Below are positions 1 to 7,741 of a DNA stretch of 47,036 bases, piece by piece. Source of the stretch: an uncultured Collinsella sp. (GTDB lineage Bacteria; Actinomycetota; Coriobacteriia; Coriobacteriales; Coriobacteriaceae); assembly GCA_902495355.1 (NCBI GenBank), contig CABUWV010000016.1:1-47036 (forward strand). Reading direction: 5' to 3'. The translations under genes were made by a program, and so were the position numbers. The number at the start of each line of letters is the position of its first letter. The stretch's first letter is position 1. Under the pieces are notes generated by a model that saw only the letters and a list, made by a program, of their open reading frames with translations, made no database searches and was not told where the DNA came from.

Positions 1-118
1 GAGTGGGGCGACAGGGCCGTGTGGGAGGACCTCCACCACAGGGACCCGTACCCGTTCTGGCTGGATTAATGGATGGAAACGGATGTTCTATCGGGACACA
101 CATTTTGTCCTATAAGCC
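1..118 (+). mobile_element. Insertion-sequence 3' end with transposase C-terminus (truncated by window edge)
   Basis: The first 69 bases read in frame from the window edge as 22 codons and a TAA stop; the encoded tail ends in residues DPYPFWLD. It is followed by 49 bases with no gene. The whole 118-base block recurs at the other end of the window in inverted orientation (46918-47035), apparently without mismatch, and the identity stops sharply after base 118. This is what two copies of one insertion sequence entering unrelated flanks would look like. The transposase family cannot be named from 22 residues. Transposase identity is an inference from repetition, the sharp boundary and the open frame. 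Confidence 0.6.
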
Positions 119-131
119 CATATCACTTTAT

Positions 132-199
132 AAAGCCGCAGGTAAATGCCTTGTTGCAAAACGACCTAGTCGCCAAAGTGACAAAAGTCTACTCACTTA
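132..199 (-). repeat. Half copy of a dispersed repeat with a three-frame stop edge
   Basis: These 68 bases match 1553-1620 at roughly four in five positions by eye. Read on the minus strand, the copy begins with TAAGTGAGTAG, which has TAA, TGA and TAG in the three frames. It overlaps the 3' end of the nuclease-like gene and supplies its stop codon. The inverted partner arm seen in the fuller copy (1501-1516) is absent here, possibly removed by the insertion sequence that ends at base 118. Confidence 0.7.
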
Positions 200-1316
200 G
201 ATTCGCAGCCGTCCACGATCGAGCCATTTTGTGTCTAACGGGCATCTTTCCGTCGATTACTCCCAATTTTGTCCAGTCAATGAATAGTTCAGACCGGAGT
301 AATATCTCAGCCCTTTGCTCATCCGAGCTTTTATCACGATATTCAGCATCGAGCATCCTGCATATGGCCTTAACGATCGCGCGGAATCTATCCTCATCCG
401 ATATCTGTCTGTGTGTCAGGAGAAGCACATCGTAGCCCATGGCCTGAAGGGCCGTCATGCGGTCAGCGTCACGCAAGCCATCCCCTGCGCGTCCGTGCGA
501 GGCCTTTCCCTGACATTCAATGGCCACCTGTCGCCTACCGTCCGGTGAAGAAAGAAGTAGGTCGATATATATACGGGACTTTCCCACAATCGCTCGAGCA
601 CTTGTGCCTAGCATCACTTCAACATTAAGCTCTATGTCGCAAAAACCTTCGCCTCCCAGGGATCGCGGCAGTGCAAGTAGCAAATACGCCTCGACCTCAA
701 AAGGCGACGCGGCACCCAATGGAACGAGTTGCGATACCGCCATAAATCTATTGCCGTAACGCATCCCGCAAACATCTGAACAAAAACGGTCAAGGTCTCC
801 GCCCAAAACCAAAGCGTCTCGACGCCATAAATTTGAGGCGGTGCCGTCCTCGGACGGGCAGCGCACCCAACCGAACGTTGTCGAAATCGCGCCCGAATCA
901 ATTGCACGCGAAAGCTCCGCCTCAAGTGCCGCCGGCAGAGCGCACACCGCAAACAAGCCACACATCTCCGCCAATACCAAAAGAAGCTGGAGATCCGTCA
1001 GGTGCCGCGACATGATGAATGCCGTCAGTAGAGGAGACGTAATCAAAAACCCATGCTCCGTTTCCAGCACGGATTCCCTGGGAAGCTCACCAAGAAACAG
1101 CCGCTGCCTAATGCTGGCTGGACAAGTCCGTTTGTTTCTCGTCCGAACCAATGTATACAACGGAAAACCGAGCGCGACCGCAGCCGTCGGGTTGCGGGCG
1201 AGATCATATCGCTGCCGGTCTTCTTCCGGTCGTGGAAGCGGCGGACACAAAGCGCGGACTTGAGGAGGCAAACGCCAGTACCTAAAAGCCGATATGTCAC
1301 AAAGTAAATCCTTCAT
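189..1316 (-). CDS. Hypothetical protein with a predicted PD-(D/E)XK / DUF559-like C-terminal domain
   Basis: A 375-residue protein of unknown role. Around residues 249-300 it shows an IYID strand, then an acidic-lysine element IECQGK, then a D-x2-R helix and a GYDVLLLT strand. This order (Asp, Glu-x-x-x-Lys, then a conserved helix) resembles restriction-endonuclease-like folds such as DUF559/Vsr and the C-terminal part of AbiEi-type proteins. The N-terminal 240 residues match nothing I recognise. The ATG at 1316 is preferred over a GTG two codons upstream, although no strong ribosome site is visible. The stop TAG lies inside the repeat at 132-199. The gene looks more AT-rich than its neighbours, which may mean recent acquisition. 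Nuclease activity is an inference; an abortive-infection or defence role is only a possibility. Confidence 0.6.
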   Translation of the reverse strand: MKDLLCDISAFRYWRLPPQVRALCPPLPRPEEDRQRYDLARNPTAAVALGFPLYTLVRTRNKRTCPASIRQRLFLGELPRESVLETEHGFLITSPLLTAFIMSRHLTDLQLLLVLAEMCGLFAVCALPAALEAELSRAIDSGAISTTFGWVRCPSEDGTASNLWRRDALVLGGDLDRFCSDVCGMRYGNRFMAVSQLVPLGAASPFEVEAYLLLALPRSLGGEGFCDIELNVEVMLGTSARAIVGKSRIYIDLLLSSPDGRRQVAIECQGKASHGRAGDGLRDADRMTALQAMGYDVLLLTHRQISDEDRFRAIVKAICRMLDAEYRDKSSDEQRAEILLRSELFIDWTKLGVIDGKMPVRHKMARSWTAANLSE

Positions 1317-1399
1317 AGGCACAGGAAAACACGAATTTCAACCCAGTCAGTCACGCATTGGCGCGAACGCACCAAAAATGGCGCCGAACGGACTGCCAA

Positions 1400-1465
1400 G
1401 TTTTCAACAGCACTCCCCAACTGGCCAAAAGCTTGCCGAGAGCTGGACGAAGCCCTGTTGAAAAC
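1400..1465. repeat. Inverted repeat GTTTTCAACAG / CTGTTGAAAAC
   Basis: Two perfect 11-base arms at 1400-1410 and 1455-1465 enclose 44 bases. It lies just upstream of the nuclease-like gene, in the 297-base gap between that gene and pdxR, next to the element at 1501-1620. It could be a hairpin in the leader of the nuclease-like gene, or another mobile palindrome. Confidence 0.6.
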
Positions 1466-1500
1466 CCCATTTTTTTTCTCATGCAGGAGCTTTGCGCGGC

Positions 1501-1620
1501 AAGTGAGTAGACTTTTTTGAACATCCCGAGCAGGCCGGTCATCCTGCTTTTCAAAACCGCAGGTAAATAGCTTGCTACAAAACTGCCTGGTCGACAAAGT
1601 GCTAAAAGTCTACTCACTTA
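1501..1620 (-). repeat. Dispersed repeat bounded by 16-bp inverted repeats, with a three-frame stop edge
   Basis: The arms AAGTGAGTAGACTTTT (1501-1516) and its exact reverse complement (1604-1619) bound a 119-base element. Inside is a smaller hairpin, AGCAGG/CCTGCT on the minus strand. The right-hand half (1553-1620) is shared with 132-199. On the minus strand the edge reads TAAGTGAGTAG and provides the TGA stop of pdxR. The size and inverted ends resemble a miniature inverted-repeat element; terminator activity is also possible. No coding capacity. Confidence 0.75.
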
Positions 1621-3050
1621 GGTTGCAGAGTGCCCCCCATTAGCTGCAATTCCAAGGTTGTTAGTACTTTTGGACTCAGATCGTCATACTGAACAAGAAT
1701 TTGAGTTGTGTTTTCAGGGACAGATGCGCCATCGGCACACCAAAAACAGTCACCGATATCGATAAAAGGGATGCTCGAGCGCGTGAGGGCCCATGCAAAA
1801 GTGCTTCCGCCCGTTCCACGCTCCGCAACCACGATACAGTAAAGGCCCGCGTCTGCATGCTCGATCGAGACCTCTCCTGCCGGAAATACCTTCCGCACAA
1901 GCGCCATCAGGCCATCACGCGCCTCGCGAGCACGAACGCGCACGCGGTTCACATGTCGCTCGTAATCACCCGATTCCAGCAAACGCGCCAAAGCGACCTG
2001 GTCAACAGAGCTCACCGACGAGGCGTAGAAACCAAGGTTGCGCCTAAACCGCTCCATTAACTCATCGGGCAACACCATGTACGCCAAACGCAACGCCGAT
2101 GAAAGGCTCTTCGAAAACGTGTTGGTGTAGATAACCGACTGGGCGGCATCGATCGACGCGAGCGCGGGAATCGGCTTGCCAGCAAGGCGAAACTCACAAT
2201 CAAAGTCATCTTCGATGAGATACCGACCTGGTCGCTCGGCGGCCCAGCTCAGAAGCGCATAGCGACGCGCAATGCTCGTCACAAGGCCGGTCGGATACTG
2301 ATGGGACGGCATCAGGTGAAGGACATCGGTCCCGCTTTTCTGCAGAGTGCTCAAGTCCACGCCCTCATCATCCAACGGGATATGTCGAACTTGGCAGCCC
2401 ATAGCCTGATAGATACGCGTCAGACGCAAATAGCCCGGATCCTCAACCGCATACACCTTGTCCGCGCCAAGCAACTGAACCAACATGGTATCGAGCAGCT
2501 GGGCGCCCGCACCGATAACGATGTTGTTGGGGTCGACATTCATACCCCTTGTCCCGTGCAGATGGTGAGCAATTGCGCGTCGCAGCCGAGCAGTGCCCTG
2601 CGCCGGTGCGGGCGAAAAGATTTCGCGCTCGTCTTCGGATGCCAGCGTCGCCCGTAGCGCGCTTTGCCAAAGCCGCGCCGCCTCCAAAGCAGAAGGAGAA
2701 AGCGCATCGAATCGCTCGACCTGTCCGTTGACATCATGCACGCTGGGGCCCACAGAGACGACATCTCGGTCGATGCCCTCCGCAGCCGAAGCCAAAACCG
2801 GTGCATCCGGAAGCTCGCAAGCGTAGTAGCCACGACGCGGCATTGAGCAAATATAGCCCTCAGCGAGTAACTGGCTATATGCATTCTCGATGGTAATGAC
2901 ACTGATTCCCAGATGACGGGCAAAGGCGCGCTTAGACGGAAGATGCTCCCCCGCCACAATACGTCCAGCAACAATATCATCTCGGATTTGCTGGTAAACA
3001 TACTCATAAAGCGATGCCTCGCCACGTTTTTCCAAATTGTAGTCAAGCAT
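1614..3050 (-). CDS. pdxR: MocR-family regulator of PLP synthesis (GntR-aminotransferase fusion)
   Basis: A 478-residue transcription factor with an N-terminal GntR winged helix (about residues 10-75, including SKRAFARHLGISVITIENAY) joined to a class I aminotransferase fold (from about residue 110). The PLP-binding lysine is in NTFSKSLS. MocR proteins of this architecture sense PLP and control pdxST. The gene is divergent from pdxS with about 145 bases between starts, which supports the PdxR assignment. ATG at 3050 is chosen because an AGGTGG site lies a few bases upstream; an in-frame TTG at 3083 is less likely. The last codons run into the repeat at 1501-1620, whose TGA terminates it. Confidence 0.85.
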   Translation of the reverse strand: MLDYNLEKRGEASLYEYVYQQIRDDIVAGRIVAGEHLPSKRAFARHLGISVITIENAYSQLLAEGYICSMPRRGYYACELPDAPVLASAAEGIDRDVVSVGPSVHDVNGQVERFDALSPSALEAARLWQSALRATLASEDEREIFSPAPAQGTARLRRAIAHHLHGTRGMNVDPNNIVIGAGAQLLDTMLVQLLGADKVYAVEDPGYLRLTRIYQAMGCQVRHIPLDDEGVDLSTLQKSGTDVLHLMPSHQYPTGLVTSIARRYALLSWAAERPGRYLIEDDFDCEFRLAGKPIPALASIDAAQSVIYTNTFSKSLSSALRLAYMVLPDELMERFRRNLGFYASSVSSVDQVALARLLESGDYERHVNRVRVRAREARDGLMALVRKVFPAGEVSIEHADAGLYCIVVAERGTGGSTFAWALTRSSIPFIDIGDCFWCADGASVPENTTQILVQYDDLSPKVLTTLELQLMGGTLQPK

Positions 3051-3061
3051 GAGTTTGCCAC

Positions 3062-3105
3062 CTGACCTTATCGAGCTGTTCAATCTGGTATTAAGCTGAC
3101 CTTAT
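3062..3105. promoter_or_regulatory. Candidate PdxR operator: two direct repeats CTGACCTTAT
   Basis: The ten bases CTGACCTTAT occur at 3062-3071 and again at 3096-3105, both on the plus strand, 34 bases apart (about three helical turns), in the shared region between pdxR and pdxS. MocR/PdxR dimers are known to bind paired direct repeats in such divergent regions, so this is the likely site of both autoregulation and pdxST control. The role is inferred from position and symmetry. Confidence 0.6.
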
Positions 3106-3195
3106 TATTATCTCGAAAACTGAGTATTTCGCCATACCCAGCTCCCCGATAGGATGTTCCGTCAAGCAATGCACATGCCAACCAAGGGAGCAACC

Positions 3196-4086
3196 ATGGC
3201 AGAACAGACCAGCAAGGCCGATCGCGTCAAACTCAATCGCGAACTCGCGCAGATGCTCAAGGGCGGCGTCATCATGGACGTCACCACACCCGAGCAGGCG
3301 CGCATCGCCGAGGAGGCGGGCGCCTGCGCCGTCATGGCACTCGAGCGCATTCCGGCCGACATCCGCGCCGCAGGCGGCGTCTCGCGCATGAGCGACCCCA
3401 AGATGATCAAGGGCATCCAAGAGGCCGTCTCCATCCCTGTTATGGCCAAGTGCCGCATCGGTCACATCGTCGAGGCGCAGGTCCTTCAGGCCATCGAGAT
3501 CGACTACATCGATGAGTCCGAGGTTCTCTCCCCTGCCGATGACGTCTATCACATCGACAAGACCCAGTTTGACGTGCCGTTTGTCTGCGGCGCCCGCGAT
3601 CTGGGCGAGGCGCTGCGCCGTGTTGCCGAGGGCGCCACGATGATTCGCACCAAGGGTGAGCCGGGTACGGGCGACGTCGTTCAGGCCGTGCGTCACATGC
3701 GCAAAATCCAAAAGCAGATCCGCGACGTTGTTGCCCTGCGCGACGACGAGCTCTTTGAGGCAGCCAAGCAACTGCAGGTTCCGGTCGAGCTGGTGCGCGA
3801 GGTCCATGCCACGGGTAAGCTTCCCGTCGTGAACTTTGCCGCCGGCGGCGTAGCGACCCCCGCCGACGCCGCGCTGATGATGCAGCTGGGCGCCGAAGGC
3901 GTCTTTGTCGGCTCGGGCATCTTTAAGAGCGGCGACCCCGCCAAGCGCGCAGCCGCCATCGTCAAGGCCGTGGCAAACTTCACCGATGCCAAACTCATTG
4001 CCGAGCTTTCGGAGGACCTGGGCGAGGCCATGGTGGGCATCAACGCCGACGAGATCGAGATTATCATGGAAGAGCGCGGGCGCTAG
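3196..4086 (+). CDS. pdxS: Pyridoxal 5'-phosphate synthase lyase subunit PdxS
   Basis: A 296-residue cytoplasmic TIM-barrel enzyme that makes PLP from ribose 5-phosphate, glyceraldehyde 3-phosphate and ammonia supplied by PdxT. The sequence shows the conserved Asp in GGVIMDV (residue 28) and the ribose-binding lysine in VMAKCRIGH (residue 85), plus glycine-rich phosphate loops near FAAGGVATP and GVFVGSGIF. Length is typical. Start ATG 3196 has AAGGGAG just upstream; an earlier in-frame ATG at 3154 would add 14 residues unlike the family. It is followed after 20 bases by pdxT and faces pdxR, so the pair is probably a PLP-regulated operon. Confidence 0.97.
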   Translation: MAEQTSKADRVKLNRELAQMLKGGVIMDVTTPEQARIAEEAGACAVMALERIPADIRAAGGVSRMSDPKMIKGIQEAVSIPVMAKCRIGHIVEAQVLQAIEIDYIDESEVLSPADDVYHIDKTQFDVPFVCGARDLGEALRRVAEGATMIRTKGEPGTGDVVQAVRHMRKIQKQIRDVVALRDDELFEAAKQLQVPVELVREVHATGKLPVVNFAAGGVATPADAALMMQLGAEGVFVGSGIFKSGDPAKRAAAIVKAVANFTDAKLIAELSEDLGEAMVGINADEIEIIMEERGR

Positions 4087-4106
4087 TCCAGCAGAAAGGA
4101 TCGCAC

Positions 4107-4694
4107 ATGAGCGATTATGCAGACCAAACGGTCGCCGTGCTGGCGGTCCAAGGCGCTTTTGCCGAGCACGAGACAAGACTAGCCGAGCTTGGCGCACACT
4201 GTATTGAGCTGAGGCAGGCGCCTGATTTAAAGCAGGACTTTGACCGTCTGGTACTTCCCGGCGGCGAGTCTACCGTTCAAGGGAAGCTGCTTGATGAGTT
4301 GGGCATGCTCGAGGAGCTTCGTGCCCGCATCTCTGAAGGCATACCCGTCCTGGGCACCTGTGCCGGCCTAATTCTGCTGGCTCACGACCTTGCCGCCCAT
4401 GACGATAAGGGCACGCCGCGTTTGGCAACCATGGATGTACTTGTCGAGCGCAATGCCTACGGCAGGCAGCTCGGCAGCTTTCGAACCAAGGGGCAGCTAG
4501 CCGGCATCGACGGTGAAGTGCCACTGACGTTTATCCGCGCGCCCCGCATCGTCGAGGTCCACGGCGACGCCAAGGCCTTAGCGAAAGTCGACGGCCGTAT
4601 CGTCGCCGCCCGTCAGGGCAGCCAGCTCGGCGTAACCTTCCACCCCGAACTCGACGAAGACACCCGCCTCCACGAACTGTTCCTACAAATGTAG
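4107..4694 (+). CDS. pdxT: Pyridoxal 5'-phosphate synthase glutaminase subunit PdxT
   Basis: A 195-residue class I glutamine amidotransferase that releases ammonia from glutamine and channels it into PdxS. Visible motifs are VQGAFAEH near the N-terminus, the PGGEST loop (51-56), the nucleophile Cys85 in LGTCAGL, and the His179/Glu181 pair in FHPELD. Length matches the family. An AGAAAGGA ribosome site precedes the ATG. It is the second gene of the pdxST operon; a block of palindromes follows it. Confidence 0.96.
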   Translation: MSDYADQTVAVLAVQGAFAEHETRLAELGAHCIELRQAPDLKQDFDRLVLPGGESTVQGKLLDELGMLEELRARISEGIPVLGTCAGLILLAHDLAAHDDKGTPRLATMDVLVERNAYGRQLGSFRTKGQLAGIDGEVPLTFIRAPRIVEVHGDAKALAKVDGRIVAARQGSQLGVTFHPELDEDTRLHELFLQM

Positions 4695-4734
4695 ACAGAG
4701 TAGAAACGAGTGTGGATTTTCGGGCACATAACAA

Positions 4735-4802
4735 ATGAGAGTGGATAATCTCCCACTTTGAACTTGAATGCAGGCTCAAACCGGGAGATTATCCACTCTC
4801 AT
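4735..4802. repeat. Perfect 20-bp inverted repeat
   Basis: Arm ATGAGAGTGGATAATCTCCC at 4735-4754 is matched by its exact complement at 4783-4802, with a 28-base centre containing a weaker TTTGA/TCAAA pairing. It lies 40 bases past the pdxT stop and has no run of T after it, so it is not a textbook terminator. It is the first of four palindromes in the 366-base pdxT to RGG-gene gap. Confidence 0.8.
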
Positions 4803-4808
4803 GCTATG

Positions 4809-4862
4809 TAGTCGTTGGGTGTTCTTAAACGACTAGTCAAACAAGAACGTCCCCAACGACTA
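4809..4862. repeat. Inverted repeat with arms TAGTCGTTGGG/CCCAACGACTA
   Basis: TAGTCGTTGGG-T-GTTCTT (4809-4826) pairs with AAGAAC-GTC-CCCAACGACTA (4843-4862), leaving a 16-base centre that includes the palindrome GACTAGTC. It is unrelated in sequence to the adjacent palindromes at 4735-4802 and 4916-5015. Confidence 0.75.
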
Positions 4863-4915
4863 TCTTTTAGCAGGTCTGGATCATGGCAATGTCGATGTTT
4901 TGGCACCGACAGCGA

Positions 4916-5015
4916 GCGCCCACCAGAGCGAACAAATTGGCATGAAAAGAGGACGGCATAGACCTTCTGGTCATGCCGTCCTCTTTGAATGACAAGTTGT
5001 CGCTCTGGTGGGCGC
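4916..5015. repeat. 100-bp nested hairpin element, copy 1 (apex GACC-TTCT-GGTC)
   Basis: The outer arms pair GCGCCCACCAGAGCG with CGCTCTGGTGGGCGC and continue through ACAA/TTGT. The inner arms pair AAGAGGACGGCAT with ATGCCGTCCTCTT. The apex is GACCTTCTGGTC (4961-4972), at the exact centre of the 100 bases. It shares apex, length and internal spacing with 8192-8291 although the outer and inner stems differ. Both lie between the 3' ends of convergent genes. It may be a bidirectional terminator, a mobile palindrome, or a structured RNA. Confidence 0.8.
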
Positions 5016-5028
5016 GCAGCGTCAACTA

Positions 5029-5056
5029 GTTACGCGGTTTGGTAAAACCGCGTAAC
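5029..5056 (-). terminator. Stem-loop after the RGG-protein gene
   Basis: GTTACGCGGTTT and AAACCGCGTAAC form a perfect 12-bp stem with a 4-base loop, five bases past the stop codon on the minus strand. The flanking bases CTAGTT and AACTAG extend the symmetry. There is no strong downstream T tract, so intrinsic termination is plausible but not certain. Confidence 0.6.
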
Positions 5057-5060
5057 CCAA

Positions 5061-5972
5061 CTAGAAGCGGTTGCCGCGGAAGCCGCCGCCGTTGCGGCCG
5101 CCACGATCGCCACCGCGACCGCCGCGGTCGTTACCGCGGTTGCCGCCGAAGCCGCCACGGTTGCCACCGCGATCGCCATAGCCACCACGGTTGCCACCAA
5201 AGCCGCCGCGACCGCCACGGTCGCCGCCACGGTCACCAAAGCCGCCGCGACCACCGCGATCGCCACCGCGACCGCCACGGTCGCCGCCACGGCCACCGCG
5301 ATCACCAAAGCCGCCGCGACCGCCACGGTCGCCGCCACGGCCGCCACGATCGTCACGACCGCCGCGAGGACCGCGGTCCTCGTCCAGGCCCATGGCGACG
5401 AGCGGAGCGATGACCTTATCGAGAGCGACCATCAGCTCGGTGGCCTCCTCGTAAGAAAGCTCAGGCAGGAGCTTCTCCTTCTTGTTGGCAAGATCGACCA
5501 GGCCCTCAGCGGCATCCTCGGCAGCGAAGACAACGATCTTGCGCATATCGCCCTCGGCGTCGTCGATGCGGCCAACCAGATCGGCAGCCTCGGCCTCGGC
5601 CATCAGGCCATCGAGCTCACGAAGGCGCATGCCCAGCAGGTCGGACATTTCCTTCTGCTCCATCTTGGGCTTGAGGTCAAGGAGCTTGATAGCGCGCTCG
5701 ATGTTCGCCATGCGCTCGGCCTTGGCCTCCTCCTCCTTGGAAATAGCAAAGCGACGGCTACGCAGCAGACGAGCGGCCTTCTGCATCTTGTCCATCAGCT
5801 CTTCGTCATCGTAATCAACGGCGGCCTCGACAACCTCGGCCTCCTCCTCGGCGGAAACCTCGTCAGCAGCCTCAACCTCGGCAGCTTCGGTCTCCACGGT
5901 CTCGACTGCCTCAACCTCGGCAGCCATGGTCTCGTTCTCGGTCTCGTTCATGATCTCTTCGTTCTCGGACAT
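5061..5972 (-). CDS. Acidic winged-helix-like protein with long RGG-repeat tail
   Basis: A 303-residue protein in three parts. Residues 1-55 are strongly acidic (Glu/Ala/Val). Residues about 60-190 form a helical region with a winged-helix look: ERAIKLLDLKPKMEQKEMSDLLG, then RLRELDGLMAEAEAADLV and a strand pair ending in RKIVVFA. The last 100 residues are almost only Arg, Gly, Asp, Asn and Phe in RGG/DRGG units. RGG tails commonly bind RNA or drive condensation in other proteins; no family name is assigned. An AAGGAG site precedes the ATG at 5972. The gene stands alone, with palindromes downstream. A role in RNA or nucleoid biology is inference. The G-rich repeat at DNA level is explained by coding. 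Confidence 0.75.
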   Translation of the reverse strand: MSENEEIMNETENETMAAEVEAVETVETEAAEVEAADEVSAEEEAEVVEAAVDYDDEELMDKMQKAARLLRSRRFAISKEEEAKAERMANIERAIKLLDLKPKMEQKEMSDLLGMRLRELDGLMAEAEAADLVGRIDDAEGDMRKIVVFAAEDAAEGLVDLANKKEKLLPELSYEEATELMVALDKVIAPLVAMGLDEDRGPRGGRDDRGGRGGDRGGRGGFGDRGGRGGDRGGRGGDRGGRGGFGDRGGDRGGRGGFGGNRGGYGDRGGNRGGFGGNRGNDRGGRGGDRGGRNGGGFRGNRF

Positions 5973-6124
5973 GAGACTCCTTCTTGGCCCTCTCGGGCAT
6001 CATCGCCCCATTCGCGGGGCCCGTCGCGCACTCTTTGCGCTTTAAACATTCATGCCTCTCGGCAAAACGTCCATTAGTTTATGGTGTCGCCATCCAATCT
6101 AGCTGCAGAATCTATGTGCACACA

Positions 6125-7537
6125 TTAATGCGACATGTGCGACTCGCGACGAGCGTACACCAGCGACACCACGAACCCGACCACGGCAATTACAGCCGCC
6201 ACACGCACGGCAGCTGAAAATCCAATCGCCTGGGCAACGTCGGTCGCAACGCCAGCGGCACCGGCAGTCGCCGCAGAACTCGAGAGCAGACCGATAAACA
6301 GCGACGGGCCAAACGATGCGGCAATCATGTTCCACGTGTTAAGCAATGCCGTTCCGTGAGGATGTTCAGCGGCAGGCAGCGTCTCCAAGCCGGCCGTTTG
6401 CGAGGGGCTCAACACCAAACCGACTCCGGCATACACCACAACGGTCAGCGCCACGACGACGCCGATGTTCATGCTTGCCGCCGTCATCGAGATGGCAGTC
6501 TGTCCCACGGCAATCAGGGCAAAGCCGACCGGCAGCAGCGGCCATGCGCCACGGGCGTCCATCACGCGTCCGCCCACAATCGAGGTCACAGCGTTGCAGG
6601 CAATTGCCGGCAAAATGAGCAGGCCCGCAACAAGCGCGGTCATGCCGTATGCGCCCTCAAAATAGAGCGGCAACAAAACGCTCATCGAGAACGTCGTCAT
6701 CATCGACACCACCACAAGCAAGCACGCAGGCCAAAAACGAACGCTCGCCATGGGACGCACGTTAAGCACCGGATGCTCGAGCTTAAGCTGGCGGGCCGCA
6801 AACAGGCCGAGCAGCACAACGGCGGCAAAAAGCGTCACGATGCCGGCAATCAGATTGGTCGAGAACTCGCCTACGGAATACACAAATGCCGTAATGCCGG
6901 CAGCGAGCAAAACAACCGACAGAATATCAAGCGTGGCGTTCGAGCGCTCTCCGACATTCTGAACAAGCTTTACGCCCGCCGCAGCGACCACAATGCCGCC
7001 CACCAGCGGCACTACGAACACCGCCCTCCAGCCAAACAACGTGCACATAAGACCGCTGATCACAGGTCCAAACGCCGGCCCCAGTGTAATGCAGGCACCG
7101 CCCAGGCTCAGATACAGACCGAGCTTCTCGCGCGGCGCGCAAGACAACACCACGTTCATCATGAGCGGGAACAAGATGCCCGATCCCGCAGCCTGCAAAA
7201 TACGACTTGGCAGCAAAACGCTAAACGACGGAGCGACCAGGCACAGGACTTCGCCGGCGACCATGCATCCGCATGCGAAAAACAGCAGTTTGCGCGTCGA
7301 GAAACGGCCGGACAGGAAGGCCATGATGGCCGTAAAAATCGACGTCACGATCATGTAGCCCGAGACGAGCCACTGTGCCGTGGTGGCACTCACCGAAAAG
7401 GCTGCCATAATGTCGTGCAGCGCCACGTTAATGATGTTCTCGTTAAACGCGGCAACAAAGGCTGCAACATACATTACGACGAGAATCGCCGAGGCTGTCG
7501 ACGGTGATTGAGTTTGCTTTTGGGATTTGGTCCCCAT
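6125..7537 (-). CDS. MFS drug-efflux-type transporter (DHA2-like)
   Basis: A 470-residue integral membrane protein. It has an N-terminal helix with NENIINVALHDI, the loop AFLSGRFSTRKL of the major facilitator motif, and later GPAFGPVISG, the antiporter-type motif C. About 12-14 hydrophobic helices can be read, as in the EmrB/QacA group. It probably exports drugs or metabolites using the proton gradient; the substrate is unknown. ATG at 7537 is chosen because AGGAAGG lies just upstream; the frame is open 39 codons further up without a good site. It is divergent from the deformylase gene at 7742. Confidence 0.85.
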   Translation of the reverse strand: MGTKSQKQTQSPSTASAILVVMYVAAFVAAFNENIINVALHDIMAAFSVSATTAQWLVSGYMIVTSIFTAIMAFLSGRFSTRKLLFFACGCMVAGEVLCLVAPSFSVLLPSRILQAAGSGILFPLMMNVVLSCAPREKLGLYLSLGGACITLGPAFGPVISGLMCTLFGWRAVFVVPLVGGIVVAAAGVKLVQNVGERSNATLDILSVVLLAAGITAFVYSVGEFSTNLIAGIVTLFAAVVLLGLFAARQLKLEHPVLNVRPMASVRFWPACLLVVVSMMTTFSMSVLLPLYFEGAYGMTALVAGLLILPAIACNAVTSIVGGRVMDARGAWPLLPVGFALIAVGQTAISMTAASMNIGVVVALTVVVYAGVGLVLSPSQTAGLETLPAAEHPHGTALLNTWNMIAASFGPSLFIGLLSSSAATAGAAGVATDVAQAIGFSAAVRVAAVIAVVGFVVSLVYARRESHMSH

Positions 7538-7741
7538 GAAATTCCTTCCTCTTAGAACGACAATCGCATCGCCCCAGAGGAACAGTCCAGGGCGAAAATG
7601 AGCCCTAGACTTACACCAGACGCCGTACACGACGAATCTGGCAACATGGTCCAACGTCGAAAGATTGTAACGCGGACGCGCAGCTTTCCTTCCGCGCTAT
7701 TATTAAAAGTCCACGAAAGCATAAGACATGAGGAGCCCGCC

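Noticed and set aside
5061..5370. Short G/C-rich tandem DNA repeats that might be a CRISPR or satellite array
   Set aside because: The units are codons for the RGG tail of the gene at 5061-5972, with no unique spacers.
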